Positions 25,677 to 33,870 of a DNA stretch of 64,000 bases are shown piece after piece. Location: contig DATFMP010000072.1 in assembly GCA_035266845.1 (NCBI GenBank), positions 1-64,000 on the forward strand. The letters are read 5' to 3'. Made by a program: the position numbers and the translations under genes. The number at the start of each line of letters is the position of its first letter. Within the stretch, counting starts at the first letter, position 1. Source of the DNA: DATFMP01 sp035266845 (GTDB lineage: Bacteria; SAR324; JACQKK01). Under the pieces are notes generated by a model. It did no database searches. It was not told the DNA's origin and saw only the letters and a program-made list of their open reading frames with translations.

Positions 25677-26938
25677 CCGGCCGGCGCCACGCGGCGCCCA
25701 TAGAGGCGCACGGGCTGGTCGCGTCCGCGTACAAGCGTTTCGCCGACCCAGTCTCCCGGCACGCCATGGCCGGCCAGAGCGTGCGTCTGCTCGGTCATGA
25801 GCAGGTCGGTGCCGTAAGTCTTGTTCAGCTCCTCCACCCGGGCCACCAGGTTCACCGTGTCGCCGATCACGGTGTACTCCATGCGCTCGGTGGAGCCCAC
25901 GTTGCCCGCGACCACCATGCCGGTGTGCAGGGCGGTGCCGGTGCGCAGCACGGGCAGGCCCCGCGCGGCCAGGTCGAGGTTCAGCTCGGCCAGGGTTTCC
26001 GACATCTGCAGGGCCGCGCGCACGGCCCGCACCGCATCGTCTTCATGGGAGACCGGGGCGCCGAAGACCGCCAGGATGGCGTCGCCGATGAACTTGTCAA
26101 GCGTGCCGCCCCAACGGAAGATGACCGCGCTCATGCGGGTCAGGTAGGCGTTCAGCAGGTCGATCAGCTCGCCTGGCGGCATGTGCTCCGCAAGGGTCGT
26201 GAAGCCCCGGATATCCGTCAGCAGCAGCGTCACGCGGCGCTCCTCACCGCCCAGTTCCAGCGACAGCTCGCCCCGGTCGATGCTCTGGATGACCTCCCGC
26301 GGCAGGAAGCGGGTGAGCGCCTCGCGCTGCTGCAGGCGGATCACGAGGCGCCGCACGTCCAGCGAGTGATAGAGCACCAGCGCGCTGAGCAGCACCACCA
26401 CCAGCACGCTGTGACTGGCCAGGAAGGCCGAGTGGCCCAGGTATAGCGCGGCCCACACGCTCCCTGCCAGCGTGAGCGCGGCGGCGTACAGGATGGCGCC
26501 CGGGCTGTGACGCAGGGCGCTGAGCGCTACCAGCAGCAGCAGCAGCATCACCACCGCCGCACCCTGACCCTCCGGCCCGAAGAAGCGGGCCATGGCGCCG
26601 TCGGCCTCCATGCCCGTGAAGACGAGCAGCACCAGCAGCCAGTCGATTGTGATGCTCACGTACTTGAGACGGGGCCGGTACACACCTGGCGTCGTAAACC
26701 GGTACATGGCCCAGCAGTAAGCGGCGAAGAACGGCACGAAGCCGACCAGCAGCAGCACGGCCTCGCGCGGGCGGCCCACCGCCGCCACTTCCACCGCGGC
26801 CGTGAGCATAGCCACGATGCCGATGGCTATCCGGAAGCCGTTGATGCGGCGCTCGGCCTCCATCTCCTTGTGCTGCAAGGTTTCCTGCAGCAGTGGATTG
26901 TCGCGGCTGCCGGTTTCCTCCCGCTTTGCATGACGCAT
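25673..26938 (-). CDS. Membrane class III adenylate cyclase
   Basis: A 421-residue protein with about six N-terminal transmembrane helices (~32-190) and a cytoplasmic class III cyclase domain (~225-410). Metal-binding aspartates occur in LLTDIRGFTT and FIGDAILAVFGAP; the preceding Lys in GTLDKF and the EYTVIGDTVNLVARVE segment with its Asn and Arg match adenylate rather than guanylate cyclases. It would produce cAMP from a membrane-located sensor. The stop codon overlaps the yjbQ stop in a CTAG palindrome. The cNMP-binding-domain protein encoded at 11.6 kb is a possible receiver, by inference only. Confidence 0.9.
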   Translation of the reverse strand: MRHAKREETGSRDNPLLQETLQHKEMEAERRINGFRIAIGIVAMLTAAVEVAAVGRPREAVLLLVGFVPFFAAYCWAMYRFTTPGVYRPRLKYVSITIDWLLVLLVFTGMEADGAMARFFGPEGQGAAVVMLLLLLVALSALRHSPGAILYAAALTLAGSVWAALYLGHSAFLASHSVLVVVLLSALVLYHSLDVRRLVIRLQQREALTRFLPREVIQSIDRGELSLELGGEERRVTLLLTDIRGFTTLAEHMPPGELIDLLNAYLTRMSAVIFRWGGTLDKFIGDAILAVFGAPVSHEDDAVRAVRAALQMSETLAELNLDLAARGLPVLRTGTALHTGMVVAGNVGSTERMEYTVIGDTVNLVARVEELNKTYGTDLLMTEQTHALAGHGVPGDWVGETLVRGRDQPVRLYGRRVAPAG

Positions 26939-26968
26939 GTTGGGTTTTCCCCCCTTGGGCGCGAATGG

Positions 26969-28048
26969 TTAGTGCGGCGATTCCCGCGGCTGGCCTGGGC
27001 TGGGGTGCCCCGGCCACACGATGGGCAGGGTGACGCTGCGGGTCCACTTCTTCCCCCAGCCCGGCAGGCAGGCGGACCAGCTTCCCGCCTCGCCACCCGC
27101 GCAGACGATCAGCACGTCCTCCGGCGCCTGCAACGTATGGCGCCAGGTATGGGCGTCCTCCCGCTTGACCGCGCCGGGCAGCCGCCCCGCGTGCTTGAAG
27201 TCCGCCACGTGGCGCCGGGCGTGCTCCACCAGGAACGCCTGCACGTCACGTCGGCTCCAGCCGGACTGGCGCAGCACGGCAGTGTGCTCCCCGGCCAGCA
27301 CGATCAGGTTCTCGTTGAAGCCGTACACGTTGGGCGAGGCCAGGTTGCACAGCGCATCGGCCAGTTGCAGCAGCAGCGGCTCGGGCTCCGCGGCGAGCTG
27401 GTTGTAGATGCCGTAGAGGCTGTTGTTGGCATAGAGCGTAACGGTGCTGTCCTCCGGGCGGAAGCCGCGCCAGACGTGGAAGGGCTCCCAGATGCAGTCC
27501 GCCTGGTTCTCCGCGAAGCACAGGCTGTACTTTCCCGGCGTGCCCAGCGTGGCGCGATCCAGCAGCCCCGGCCGCGTGTTGAGCACGTTCATCATCACCA
27601 GGCGCAGGGCCCGCCCGATGGTGGCGTTGGGCCGCCAGCCGGGGCCAAAGGCGTTGTTGCCACTGTTGATGCCCAGTTCGCCCACGATGGGTCCGTTGGC
27701 GATCAGCGCGATGGAGGAGCCGCCCGTGCTGGTGGCTGGGCCGTGGTAGAAGAAGTCCGGATGACACAGGCCCCGGCAAGCTGCCACCACCACGGGGAAG
27801 TACTCCGGCCGGCAGCCCGCCATCACCGCATTGATGGCCACCTTTTCCGCCGGCAGCACCGCATTGCGCTCGGCGATCTCTCCCAGCACCTCGTGCGCGC
27901 CCAGGCCCGCGGCGGCCAGCATGGCGTCCACGGATTCGCGCGTGGGCGGCACCAGCGGCAACCCGTCGCTCCAGCCGCGGGCGTAGTAGTACTCGATCCA
28001 CGCCGCGGCGTCGTGCGGGTCGGAGGCGGGGGATGGCAGATCGGTCAT
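26969..28048 (-). CDS. DGLPxVPPT-family protein, copy C (unnamed family)
   Basis: A 359-residue cytoplasmic protein of a family for which I know no established function. It is clearly homologous to the two proteins encoded at 33871-34914 and 34934-35992. Shared features: DGLPLVPPT (28-36), NAVMAGCRPEYFP with Cys79, NATIGRALRLVMMNV, KYSLCFAEN with Cys177, and a Gly-rich C-terminal block (VCAGGEAGSWSACLPGWG). It lacks adjacent UGSC coding sequence. It lies 31 bp downstream of the MFS transporter gene, probably in the same operon, so it may act on or with the imported compound. Confidence 0.75.
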   Translation of the reverse strand: MTDLPSPASDPHDAAAWIEYYYARGWSDGLPLVPPTRESVDAMLAAAGLGAHEVLGEIAERNAVLPAEKVAINAVMAGCRPEYFPVVVAACRGLCHPDFFYHGPATSTGGSSIALIANGPIVGELGINSGNNAFGPGWRPNATIGRALRLVMMNVLNTRPGLLDRATLGTPGKYSLCFAENQADCIWEPFHVWRGFRPEDSTVTLYANNSLYGIYNQLAAEPEPLLLQLADALCNLASPNVYGFNENLIVLAGEHTAVLRQSGWSRRDVQAFLVEHARRHVADFKHAGRLPGAVKREDAHTWRHTLQAPEDVLIVCAGGEAGSWSACLPGWGKKWTRSVTLPIVWPGHPSPGQPRESPH

Positions 28049-28079
28049 TGGGCCACGACGCGTCGAAGGCGGTCGGCGC

Positions 28080-29363
28080 TCACCGCAGGCCGCCGGCCAT
28101 GCGGCGGGCCTCCGGCAGGCGGCGCAGCCACCAGATGAACACCGGGCAGAGCAGGCCGCCCAGCCCCAGCGCGGAGAAGGCCAAGCCGAAGCCCAGCGTG
28201 GTCGAGCCGCCGGCGGTGCCGCGCCCCCAATCCAGCAGCAGTCCGAACACCCACGGACTTACCGAGCCTGCCCCGAAGCCCAATACGGAGCGCAGGGAGA
28301 GGCTGGCCCCCAGGTAGCGCGGAACCACCAGCTCGGTCTGGGCGGTGGAGAGCACGGGAGAATCGGCGATGGCGGTGAACTGGTAGGCAAACACGAGCGC
28401 CACCACCAGCAGGAACGGTGCCGTGACCAGCCAGCCGATGGTGAACGAGCAGATCACGCTGAGGGTGGACATCAGGCCGATCACCGCCGTGCGGCCCCAG
28501 CGGTCGGAGAGCATGCCGCCGGAGATGGAGCCGGTCATGCTGATTACGTAGGCCAGCGCCGTCACGGCTGCACCGATCGAAGCCCCCGCCACGGTCGCTG
28601 TGCCGCCGCTGAAGACGTAGGAGAGGTAGAAGGCCGTCCAGGCCCACAGCCCCAGCACCTCCCAGGAGTGGAAGGTGTAGGCCAGAATCATCAGCATGCC
28701 GGGCTTGTTGGTCACCACGGCCTGCAGCATGCTGGCCTCGCCGCGGTGTGGCGAGGGCGGCGGGATCACGTTGGGCACGTGCCGCAGCACCCACGCCCCG
28801 AGCACCATCCCCAGCGCCGGTCCGCTGCAGGTGACGATGAACGCAGTGCGCCAGCCGCTCACGGCCAGCATCCAACTGCTCAGCGCCAGCGAGATCGCAT
28901 AGCCGGCTGAGGACGCGGCGATATAGAACCCGATGGCCCGGCCCCGCGCCACCGAGGGGAAGTGCTCAGCGAGGATGTGCATGCCCGGCGTGTAAGAGCC
29001 CCCGCTGAACAGCCCGGTCAGCCCGAACAGCACGAAGGCGGACAGGAAGTCGTGGGCGAAGAACGCGAAGGCGAGCGCGCTAAGCGCGGCCACGAGGCTG
29101 GTGCCGAGGTAGGTGCGCTTGGCTCCGTAGCGGTCGGACATGAAGCCCACCGCGAACAGGGAGATCAGGAAGCCGAAGTAGTACGCTGAGGAGATCAGCC
29201 CGGCTGCCTCCCCGCTCATGTGCCAGTCCTGCTTGAGCAGGGGCAGCGAGGCCGCGTAGGTGACCGTGCTCATGGCAAAGAGCGCACGGGCCAGGCAGAA
29301 CCACATCAACCAGGCGAATCCCTGCGTGCCTTGCACCGACGGAGATGAGGCAGTAGCTTCCAT
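28080..29363 (-). CDS. MFS transporter (OxlT/monocarboxylate-like)
   Basis: An inner-membrane permease of 427 residues with 12 predicted helices in two halves. MFS signatures: GFMSDRYGAKRTYLG between helices 2 and 3 and GGMLSDRWGRTAVIG in the second half. The N-terminus (FAWLMWFCLARALFAMSTVTYAASLPLLKQDW) resembles organic-acid transporters such as OxlT-type permeases. Substrate unknown; the next gene downstream is the DGLPxVPPT-family protein and the divergent gene encodes the desulfinase-like flavoprotein, so import of an organic acid used by them is plausible. Confidence 0.88.
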   Translation of the reverse strand: MEATASSPSVQGTQGFAWLMWFCLARALFAMSTVTYAASLPLLKQDWHMSGEAAGLISSAYYFGFLISLFAVGFMSDRYGAKRTYLGTSLVAALSALAFAFFAHDFLSAFVLFGLTGLFSGGSYTPGMHILAEHFPSVARGRAIGFYIAASSAGYAISLALSSWMLAVSGWRTAFIVTCSGPALGMVLGAWVLRHVPNVIPPPSPHRGEASMLQAVVTNKPGMLMILAYTFHSWEVLGLWAWTAFYLSYVFSGGTATVAGASIGAAVTALAYVISMTGSISGGMLSDRWGRTAVIGLMSTLSVICSFTIGWLVTAPFLLVVALVFAYQFTAIADSPVLSTAQTELVVPRYLGASLSLRSVLGFGAGSVSPWVFGLLLDWGRGTAGGSTTLGFGLAFSALGLGGLLCPVFIWWLRRLPEARRMAGGLR

Positions 29364-29624
29364 GAGTGGCTCCGGCCGCCGACGCGCCCCAGTCGCCCCC
29401 GCGCCAATCGCGGTGGCCGCCAGGCGTGCCGGGTCCCGGTTATCCCTGAAACGTGCAGCGAGCGTGCGTGTAATCTGGCGTGCGGCAGGCCCCGCAGCCG
29501 CGCGCCTTCAACGTAGTCGAGTGCCGGCGCGAAGTAAACGGAGCCGGCCGCACCCCGCGTCCGGTGCCCTCCGACGCGCACCCCTTGCCGGGAGCGCCCC
29601 ATGGCAGCCGGCGGAGAGAGGTTC

Positions 29625-30782
29625 ATGAGCTTCCGACTGACCCCCGAGCAGCAGGCGCTGCAGGAGAAGGCCCGCGCCCTGGCCCGCGAGCACATCGCTC
29701 CCAAGGCCGCCCACTGGGACCGCACTGAGGAATACCCCTGGGAGAACGTGGAGCGGCTGGTGGAGGCCGGCTTCATGGGCATGACGATCCCCCGCGAATA
29801 TGGCGGCCCGGGCCACTCCCTGCACGACGCCCTGCTGGTGGTGGAGGAGATGGCCAAGGTCTGCGGCATCACGGGGCGCATCGTGGTGGAGGGAAACATG
29901 GGCGCCATCGGCCTGCTGATGCGTTACGGCAGCGAGGAGCTCAAGCGCCGTTATGCACCTTGGGTGCTGCAGGGCGATAAGCCAGCCATCTGCATCTCGG
30001 AACTGGAGGCGGGCTCGGACGCGACCGCCATGCAGACCACGGCGGTGAAGCAGGACGGCCACTGGGTGCTCAACGGCAGCAAGAGTTGGATCACCGGCGG
30101 CGGCATCTCGCGCATTCACCTGATCTTCGCCCGGCTCAGCGAGAACGGCCTGGAGCAGGGCATCGGGGCGCTGCTGGTGGAAAAGGACGCCCCTGGGCTG
30201 GAGCTGGGTCGGCGCGCACACATGATGGGCCTGCGCGGCATCCCGGAGACGGAACTGCACTTCCGCGACTGCCACGTGCCCGCGGAGAACCTCGTGGCCA
30301 TGGGCTTCGGCAAGCTCATGAGCGGCTACAATGCCCAGCGCGTGGGTGCCGGCACGGTGGCCCTGGGTGTGGCGCAAGGGGCCTACGAGCTGGCGCTGGA
30401 CTTCGCGCGGGAGCGCCGGCAGTTCGACCGGCCCATCGGCGAGTTCCAGGGCCTGCGCTGGATGCTGGCGGACATGCGCGTGAAACTGGACGCCGCGCGC
30501 CTCCTGCTGCACCGTGCCGCGGTGGACCTGCACGCCAACGGCTTCCCCGACCGCGAGCTGGCCGCCATCGCCAAGGTCTATGCCTCAGAGACGGCCATCC
30601 AGATCAGCAACGATGCGCTGCAGGTGTACGGGGCGCGGGGCTACTCGCGGGACTTCCCGTTGGAGCGCATGGTGCGCGACGCCCGCATGTTCACCATCGG
30701 CGGGGGCACCGCGCAGACCCTGCGCAACGTCATCGGCGACGCCATCCTGGGTAGCAAGGTCTCCCAGCGGCGGGAAGGGTAG
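29625..30782 (+). CDS. Acyl-CoA-dehydrogenase-fold flavoprotein, probable 3-sulfinopropionyl-CoA desulfinase
   Basis: A 385-residue FAD protein with the acyl-CoA dehydrogenase fold (ICISELEAGSDATAM, WITGGG, RERRQFDRPIGEFQGLRW). Dehydrogenases need a catalytic Glu/Asp in one of two places; here those positions are Gln238 (YNAQRVGAG) and Gly360 (FTIGGGTAQ). This Gln/Gly pair together with an Arg at 85 (GITGRIV) is exactly what is described for AcdDPN7, the 3-sulfinopropionyl-CoA desulfinase (Gln246, Gly366, essential Arg84). Desulfination of 3-sulfinopropionyl-CoA to propionyl-CoA is therefore the best prediction. The start is ATG 29625 after GGAGAGAGG. Confidence 0.78.
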   Translation: MSFRLTPEQQALQEKARALAREHIAPKAAHWDRTEEYPWENVERLVEAGFMGMTIPREYGGPGHSLHDALLVVEEMAKVCGITGRIVVEGNMGAIGLLMRYGSEELKRRYAPWVLQGDKPAICISELEAGSDATAMQTTAVKQDGHWVLNGSKSWITGGGISRIHLIFARLSENGLEQGIGALLVEKDAPGLELGRRAHMMGLRGIPETELHFRDCHVPAENLVAMGFGKLMSGYNAQRVGAGTVALGVAQGAYELALDFARERRQFDRPIGEFQGLRWMLADMRVKLDAARLLLHRAAVDLHANGFPDRELAAIAKVYASETAIQISNDALQVYGARGYSRDFPLERMVRDARMFTIGGGTAQTLRNVIGDAILGSKVSQRREG

Positions 30783-30917
30783 AGGCTGCGCCGGGGCGCT
30801 TGGCGGCGCAGGGGGAAACCCGATCGAGTCATTGCCATGGACCCGCATTCACGCTTGAGGGGGGCGCTGGAAGGAACATGACCACCACCACTACCCATCC
30901 GCACCCAAAGGAGCGAC

Positions 30918-31688
30918 ATGAGCCAGACCAAAGTCCTCGTCACCGGCATGAGCGGATTGATCGGCCAGTCCCTGCGCAAGCACCTGGAAGGGCGCTACGA
31001 ACTCACGGCACTGAACCGCAGCGAGGTGCCCGGCGTGCGCTGTCACCGGGCGGACATCCGCGATCTGGATGCCATCGCGTCGGCCTTTGAAGGGCAGGAC
31101 GTGGTGGTACACCTGGCCGCGATGGTGGCCGCGGGGGGCGATCTGGGTCTCCAGGACATGCTGGACTTCAACCTGAAGGGCACCTGGAACGTCTTCGAGG
31201 CGGCGCGCCGCGCGGGCTGCAAGCGCGTGGTGTTCGCGAGCAGCGGCGCCACGGTGGCGGGCTACGAGAAGGACGAGCCTTACAAGACGCTGGCGGCGGG
31301 CAATTTCGGCGCGCTCAAGGATGGCTGGCCCATGGTCACCCACGAATCACCCATCCGACCGCGCGGGCTCTACGGCTGTAGCAAGGCCTGGGGCGAGGCG
31401 CTGGCGCGGCACTTCGTGGACAGCACCGACCTGTCCATCGTCTGCGTGCGCATCGGGCGGGTGAACGAGGAGGACAAGGCCGAAGACCCGCGCACGCGCA
31501 CGGTGTGGTGCAGCCACCGGGACATCTGCGGCCTGCTGGAAGCGGCCGTCAACGCACCGCCCAGCCTGCGCTACGACATTGTGTTCGGGGTCTCCAACAA
31601 CCGCTACGGCTACCGGGACATGAAGCACACCCAGGAGTCCCTGGGCTTCGTGCCTCAGGACTCATCGGACGCGTTCTTCAACGACTAG
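30918..31688 (+). CDS. NAD-dependent epimerase/dehydratase-type SDR
   Basis: A 256-residue extended-type short-chain dehydrogenase. The nucleotide-binding GMSGLIG at ~10-16, NAG/V-type VVHLAAMV, and the catalytic YGCSK with a Ser in FASSGATV are present. It resembles uronate dehydrogenase-type and nucleotide-sugar SDRs that act on sugars or sugar acids; the substrate is not assignable. The start ATG follows AAAGGAG. It is 135 bp after the desulfinase-like gene, on the same strand. Confidence 0.85.
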   Translation: MSQTKVLVTGMSGLIGQSLRKHLEGRYELTALNRSEVPGVRCHRADIRDLDAIASAFEGQDVVVHLAAMVAAGGDLGLQDMLDFNLKGTWNVFEAARRAGCKRVVFASSGATVAGYEKDEPYKTLAAGNFGALKDGWPMVTHESPIRPRGLYGCSKAWGEALARHFVDSTDLSIVCVRIGRVNEEDKAEDPRTRTVWCSHRDICGLLEAAVNAPPSLRYDIVFGVSNNRYGYRDMKHTQESLGFVPQDSSDAFFND

Positions 31689-31740
31689 GGTGGGTCACAG
31701 GGCCAGGACGCGGCGCGCTCTGGGACGCACCGTGCGGGGA

Positions 31741-31767
31741 CCGCTCGCCTCTTGACCCAGCGAGCGG
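31741..31767. terminator. Bidirectional terminator between the SDR gene and guaA
   Basis: A perfect 8-bp inverted repeat (CCGCTCGC / GCGAGCGG) with an 11-base loop in the 82-bp gap between convergent genes. It is three bases beyond the guaA stop and 52 beyond the SDR stop, so it can serve both. No T tracts. Confidence 0.5.
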
Positions 31768-31770
31768 GGT

Positions 31771-33588
31771 CTACTCCCAGCCGAAGGTGGCCGGGGGCTT
31801 GTGGGTGACGTCGTAGAACACGGCAGCGATGCCGGGCAGGGCCATCAGGCGGGGCACCAGGGCCTCCAGCAGGGGCCAGGGCAAATGGGCGAAGCGGGCC
31901 GTCATCACGTCCTCGGAGACTACGGGGCGCAGCACCAGGCTGTCGCCACGCCCATCGGTCGAGAGCGGCAGCAGGATCACGAGCAACTGGAAGACCTCCC
32001 GCATCAGCCCCGCGTCCTCCAGCGCGCGAGTGGTCAGATCGTCCGCCTCGCGCAGCAGGTCCAGCCGATCCTTCGTGCAGTAGGCTCTGCGCAGCTTCAG
32101 TTCGGGCAGGGCTTCGGGCGCCAGCAGCGTCACCACACGGTTGACCGCGCGCACGGTGTTGGTGATGCCGATCGAGGTCTCCTCCAGCAGTTTCCAGTCC
32201 CGCGGCCCCACCAGCACGGCGGGCGGCGCGTAGGTGCGGCTGTCGCCCTGCACCCCCACCGAGCGCACCGGCAGCACGGCGCCCTGGTAGGGGCCATCCC
32301 CCAGGTGACTCGCCACGGCGGCTTCCGTCTGGGCCAAATCCGGGAAGTCCTCCGTTCCGTGGGCGCAGAGCACATTGATGGACAAACCGGGGCCGGGGAA
32401 GGGATGGCGCCACACGATGGAATCGGGCAGGTCGAGCGCTGTGCCCAGCGCCCGCACCTCGTCCTTGTAGAGGTCCTTGAGGGGCTCTACCACGTGCCCG
32501 CTGGCGATCAGCTCGCTGATGCGTTCCACGCGGTTGTGGTGGAACTTGATCACCTGGGCATGGGCCGAGCCGCCCGACTCGATGATGTCCGGGTACAGCG
32601 TGCCCTGCCCCAGCAGCCACTGGTTGGGGTCCAGCGCCTGGTGCGCCAGCCAGTCTTCGCGCACGGTGAGGAAGGTCTCGCCCACGGCTTGGCGCTTCTC
32701 CTGGGGATCCACCATCCCCGCCAGCGCTCCGAGGAAGGTGGCCGAGGCATCGAGAAACTCCACGTTCTCCAGGCCCAGCTCACGGTAGCGGGCCAGGATG
32801 CCCCGTGCCTCGTCCTTGCGCAGGAAGCCGTTGTCGATCAGCAGGCCCTTCAGCCGCGGGGCCCCCAGGGCCCGCGTGAGTAGCGTGAAGGCCACGGTGG
32901 AGTCCACCCCGCCGCTGAGAAACATCAGCACGTTGCGCTCGCCCACCTGCGCGCGGCAGGCCTCCATGGCCTCGGCCATGAAGGTCTCCATGTTCCAGCC
33001 CCCGCGGGCGTCCGTGAGCGCCACGAAGTTGGCCAGTATCACGCGACCCTGGAGGGTATCGGTAACCTCGGGATGGAACTGCAGGCCGAAGATGGGCTTG
33101 CGCTCGTGGGCCATCGCCGCCACTGGACAGAGCCCGGTGCGCGCCAGCACGCGGAAGCCCGGCGGCGGCTCCAGCACCGTGTCGCCGTGGCTCATCCAGA
33201 CTTCCGTCTCGGCATCCACCCCCACCAGCAGCGGATTGTGCGCGTCCGGCTCCAGCCGCAGGCGGGTGCGGCCGAACTCCCCGTGAGGCAGCAGGTTCAC
33301 CTTGCCGCCCAGCAGTTGCGCCACGAGCTGATGCCCGTAGCACAGGCCCAGGATGGGCACGTCCAGCTCCAGCAGCTCCGCGTTGAAGGGCACCGCCTCC
33401 TCGCCGAACACGGAGCTGGGCCCGCCGGAGAGGATCAGGCCCTTGGCGTCCGCCAGATCGGCCTTGGGCGTCAGGGGCGAGAACACCAGGGCATACACGC
33501 CGAGGTGGCGCACGCGCTTGGCGATCAGGTGGGCGTATTGTCCGCCGAAGTCGAGAACGGCGATGTAGTCGCGGGCGACCTGGGTCAT
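31771..33588 (-). CDS. guaA: GMP synthase (glutamine-hydrolysing), long form
   Basis: Converts XMP to GMP using glutamine. The class I glutaminase domain (~8-195) has the triad Cys83 (GLCYGHQ), His172 and Glu174 (FHPEV). The ATP pyrophosphatase domain has the P-loop SGGVDST at 225-231. The protein has 605 residues, versus ~515-525 for typical bacterial GuaA; the extra length lies in the C-terminal dimerisation/XMP-binding region (TYAPPAVLVGPRDWK to KPPATFGWE), similar in size to the insert of eukaryotic GMP synthases. The key residues are intact, so the protein should be active. Confidence 0.95.
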   Translation of the reverse strand: MTQVARDYIAVLDFGGQYAHLIAKRVRHLGVYALVFSPLTPKADLADAKGLILSGGPSSVFGEEAVPFNAELLELDVPILGLCYGHQLVAQLLGGKVNLLPHGEFGRTRLRLEPDAHNPLLVGVDAETEVWMSHGDTVLEPPPGFRVLARTGLCPVAAMAHERKPIFGLQFHPEVTDTLQGRVILANFVALTDARGGWNMETFMAEAMEACRAQVGERNVLMFLSGGVDSTVAFTLLTRALGAPRLKGLLIDNGFLRKDEARGILARYRELGLENVEFLDASATFLGALAGMVDPQEKRQAVGETFLTVREDWLAHQALDPNQWLLGQGTLYPDIIESGGSAHAQVIKFHHNRVERISELIASGHVVEPLKDLYKDEVRALGTALDLPDSIVWRHPFPGPGLSINVLCAHGTEDFPDLAQTEAAVASHLGDGPYQGAVLPVRSVGVQGDSRTYAPPAVLVGPRDWKLLEETSIGITNTVRAVNRVVTLLAPEALPELKLRRAYCTKDRLDLLREADDLTTRALEDAGLMREVFQLLVILLPLSTDGRGDSLVLRPVVSEDVMTARFAHLPWPLLEALVPRLMALPGIAAVFYDVTHKPPATFGWE

Positions 33589-33814
33589 GCGGGCGGCCTA
33601 TGGCGGCAGGCGTGGTGCGCCACCCGCAGGCGGGGGCATCCCTGCCGCTGGAGCGGGCGCGCTTGCGCCATCATAACCCGAAGCCGCCACGAAAACCCAG
33701 CCCACCGGACGGCGCCAGAGCAGCTAATTGGAGCCGCCGGTGGCTGCCCTCCTCAGCAGAGCGCGCGATGGGTCTCGCCATTGAACTCGAAGTACTTGAG
33801 GTGACAGCCAGTGT

Positions 33815-33840
33815 GTCATTTCGAGCGCAGCGAGAAATCT
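33815..33840 (+). repeat. REP-like palindromic unit
   Basis: GTCATTTCGAGCGCAGCGAGAAATCT is a partly palindromic element of a kind seen as dispersed repeats in many bacterial genomes; the ATTTC/GAAAT arms enclose a GC-rich centre (shown here in two parts: GTCATTTCGAGCG and CAGCGAGAAATCT). Only one copy is in the window. It is within the 282-bp gap between guaA and the DGLP-family operon end, beside a short palindrome near 33787-33800 (AAGTACTT). No other feature was seen in the gap. Confidence 0.4.
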
Positions 33841-33870
33841 GGTGTTCGCGTCGGGCAAAGACCCGGACCC

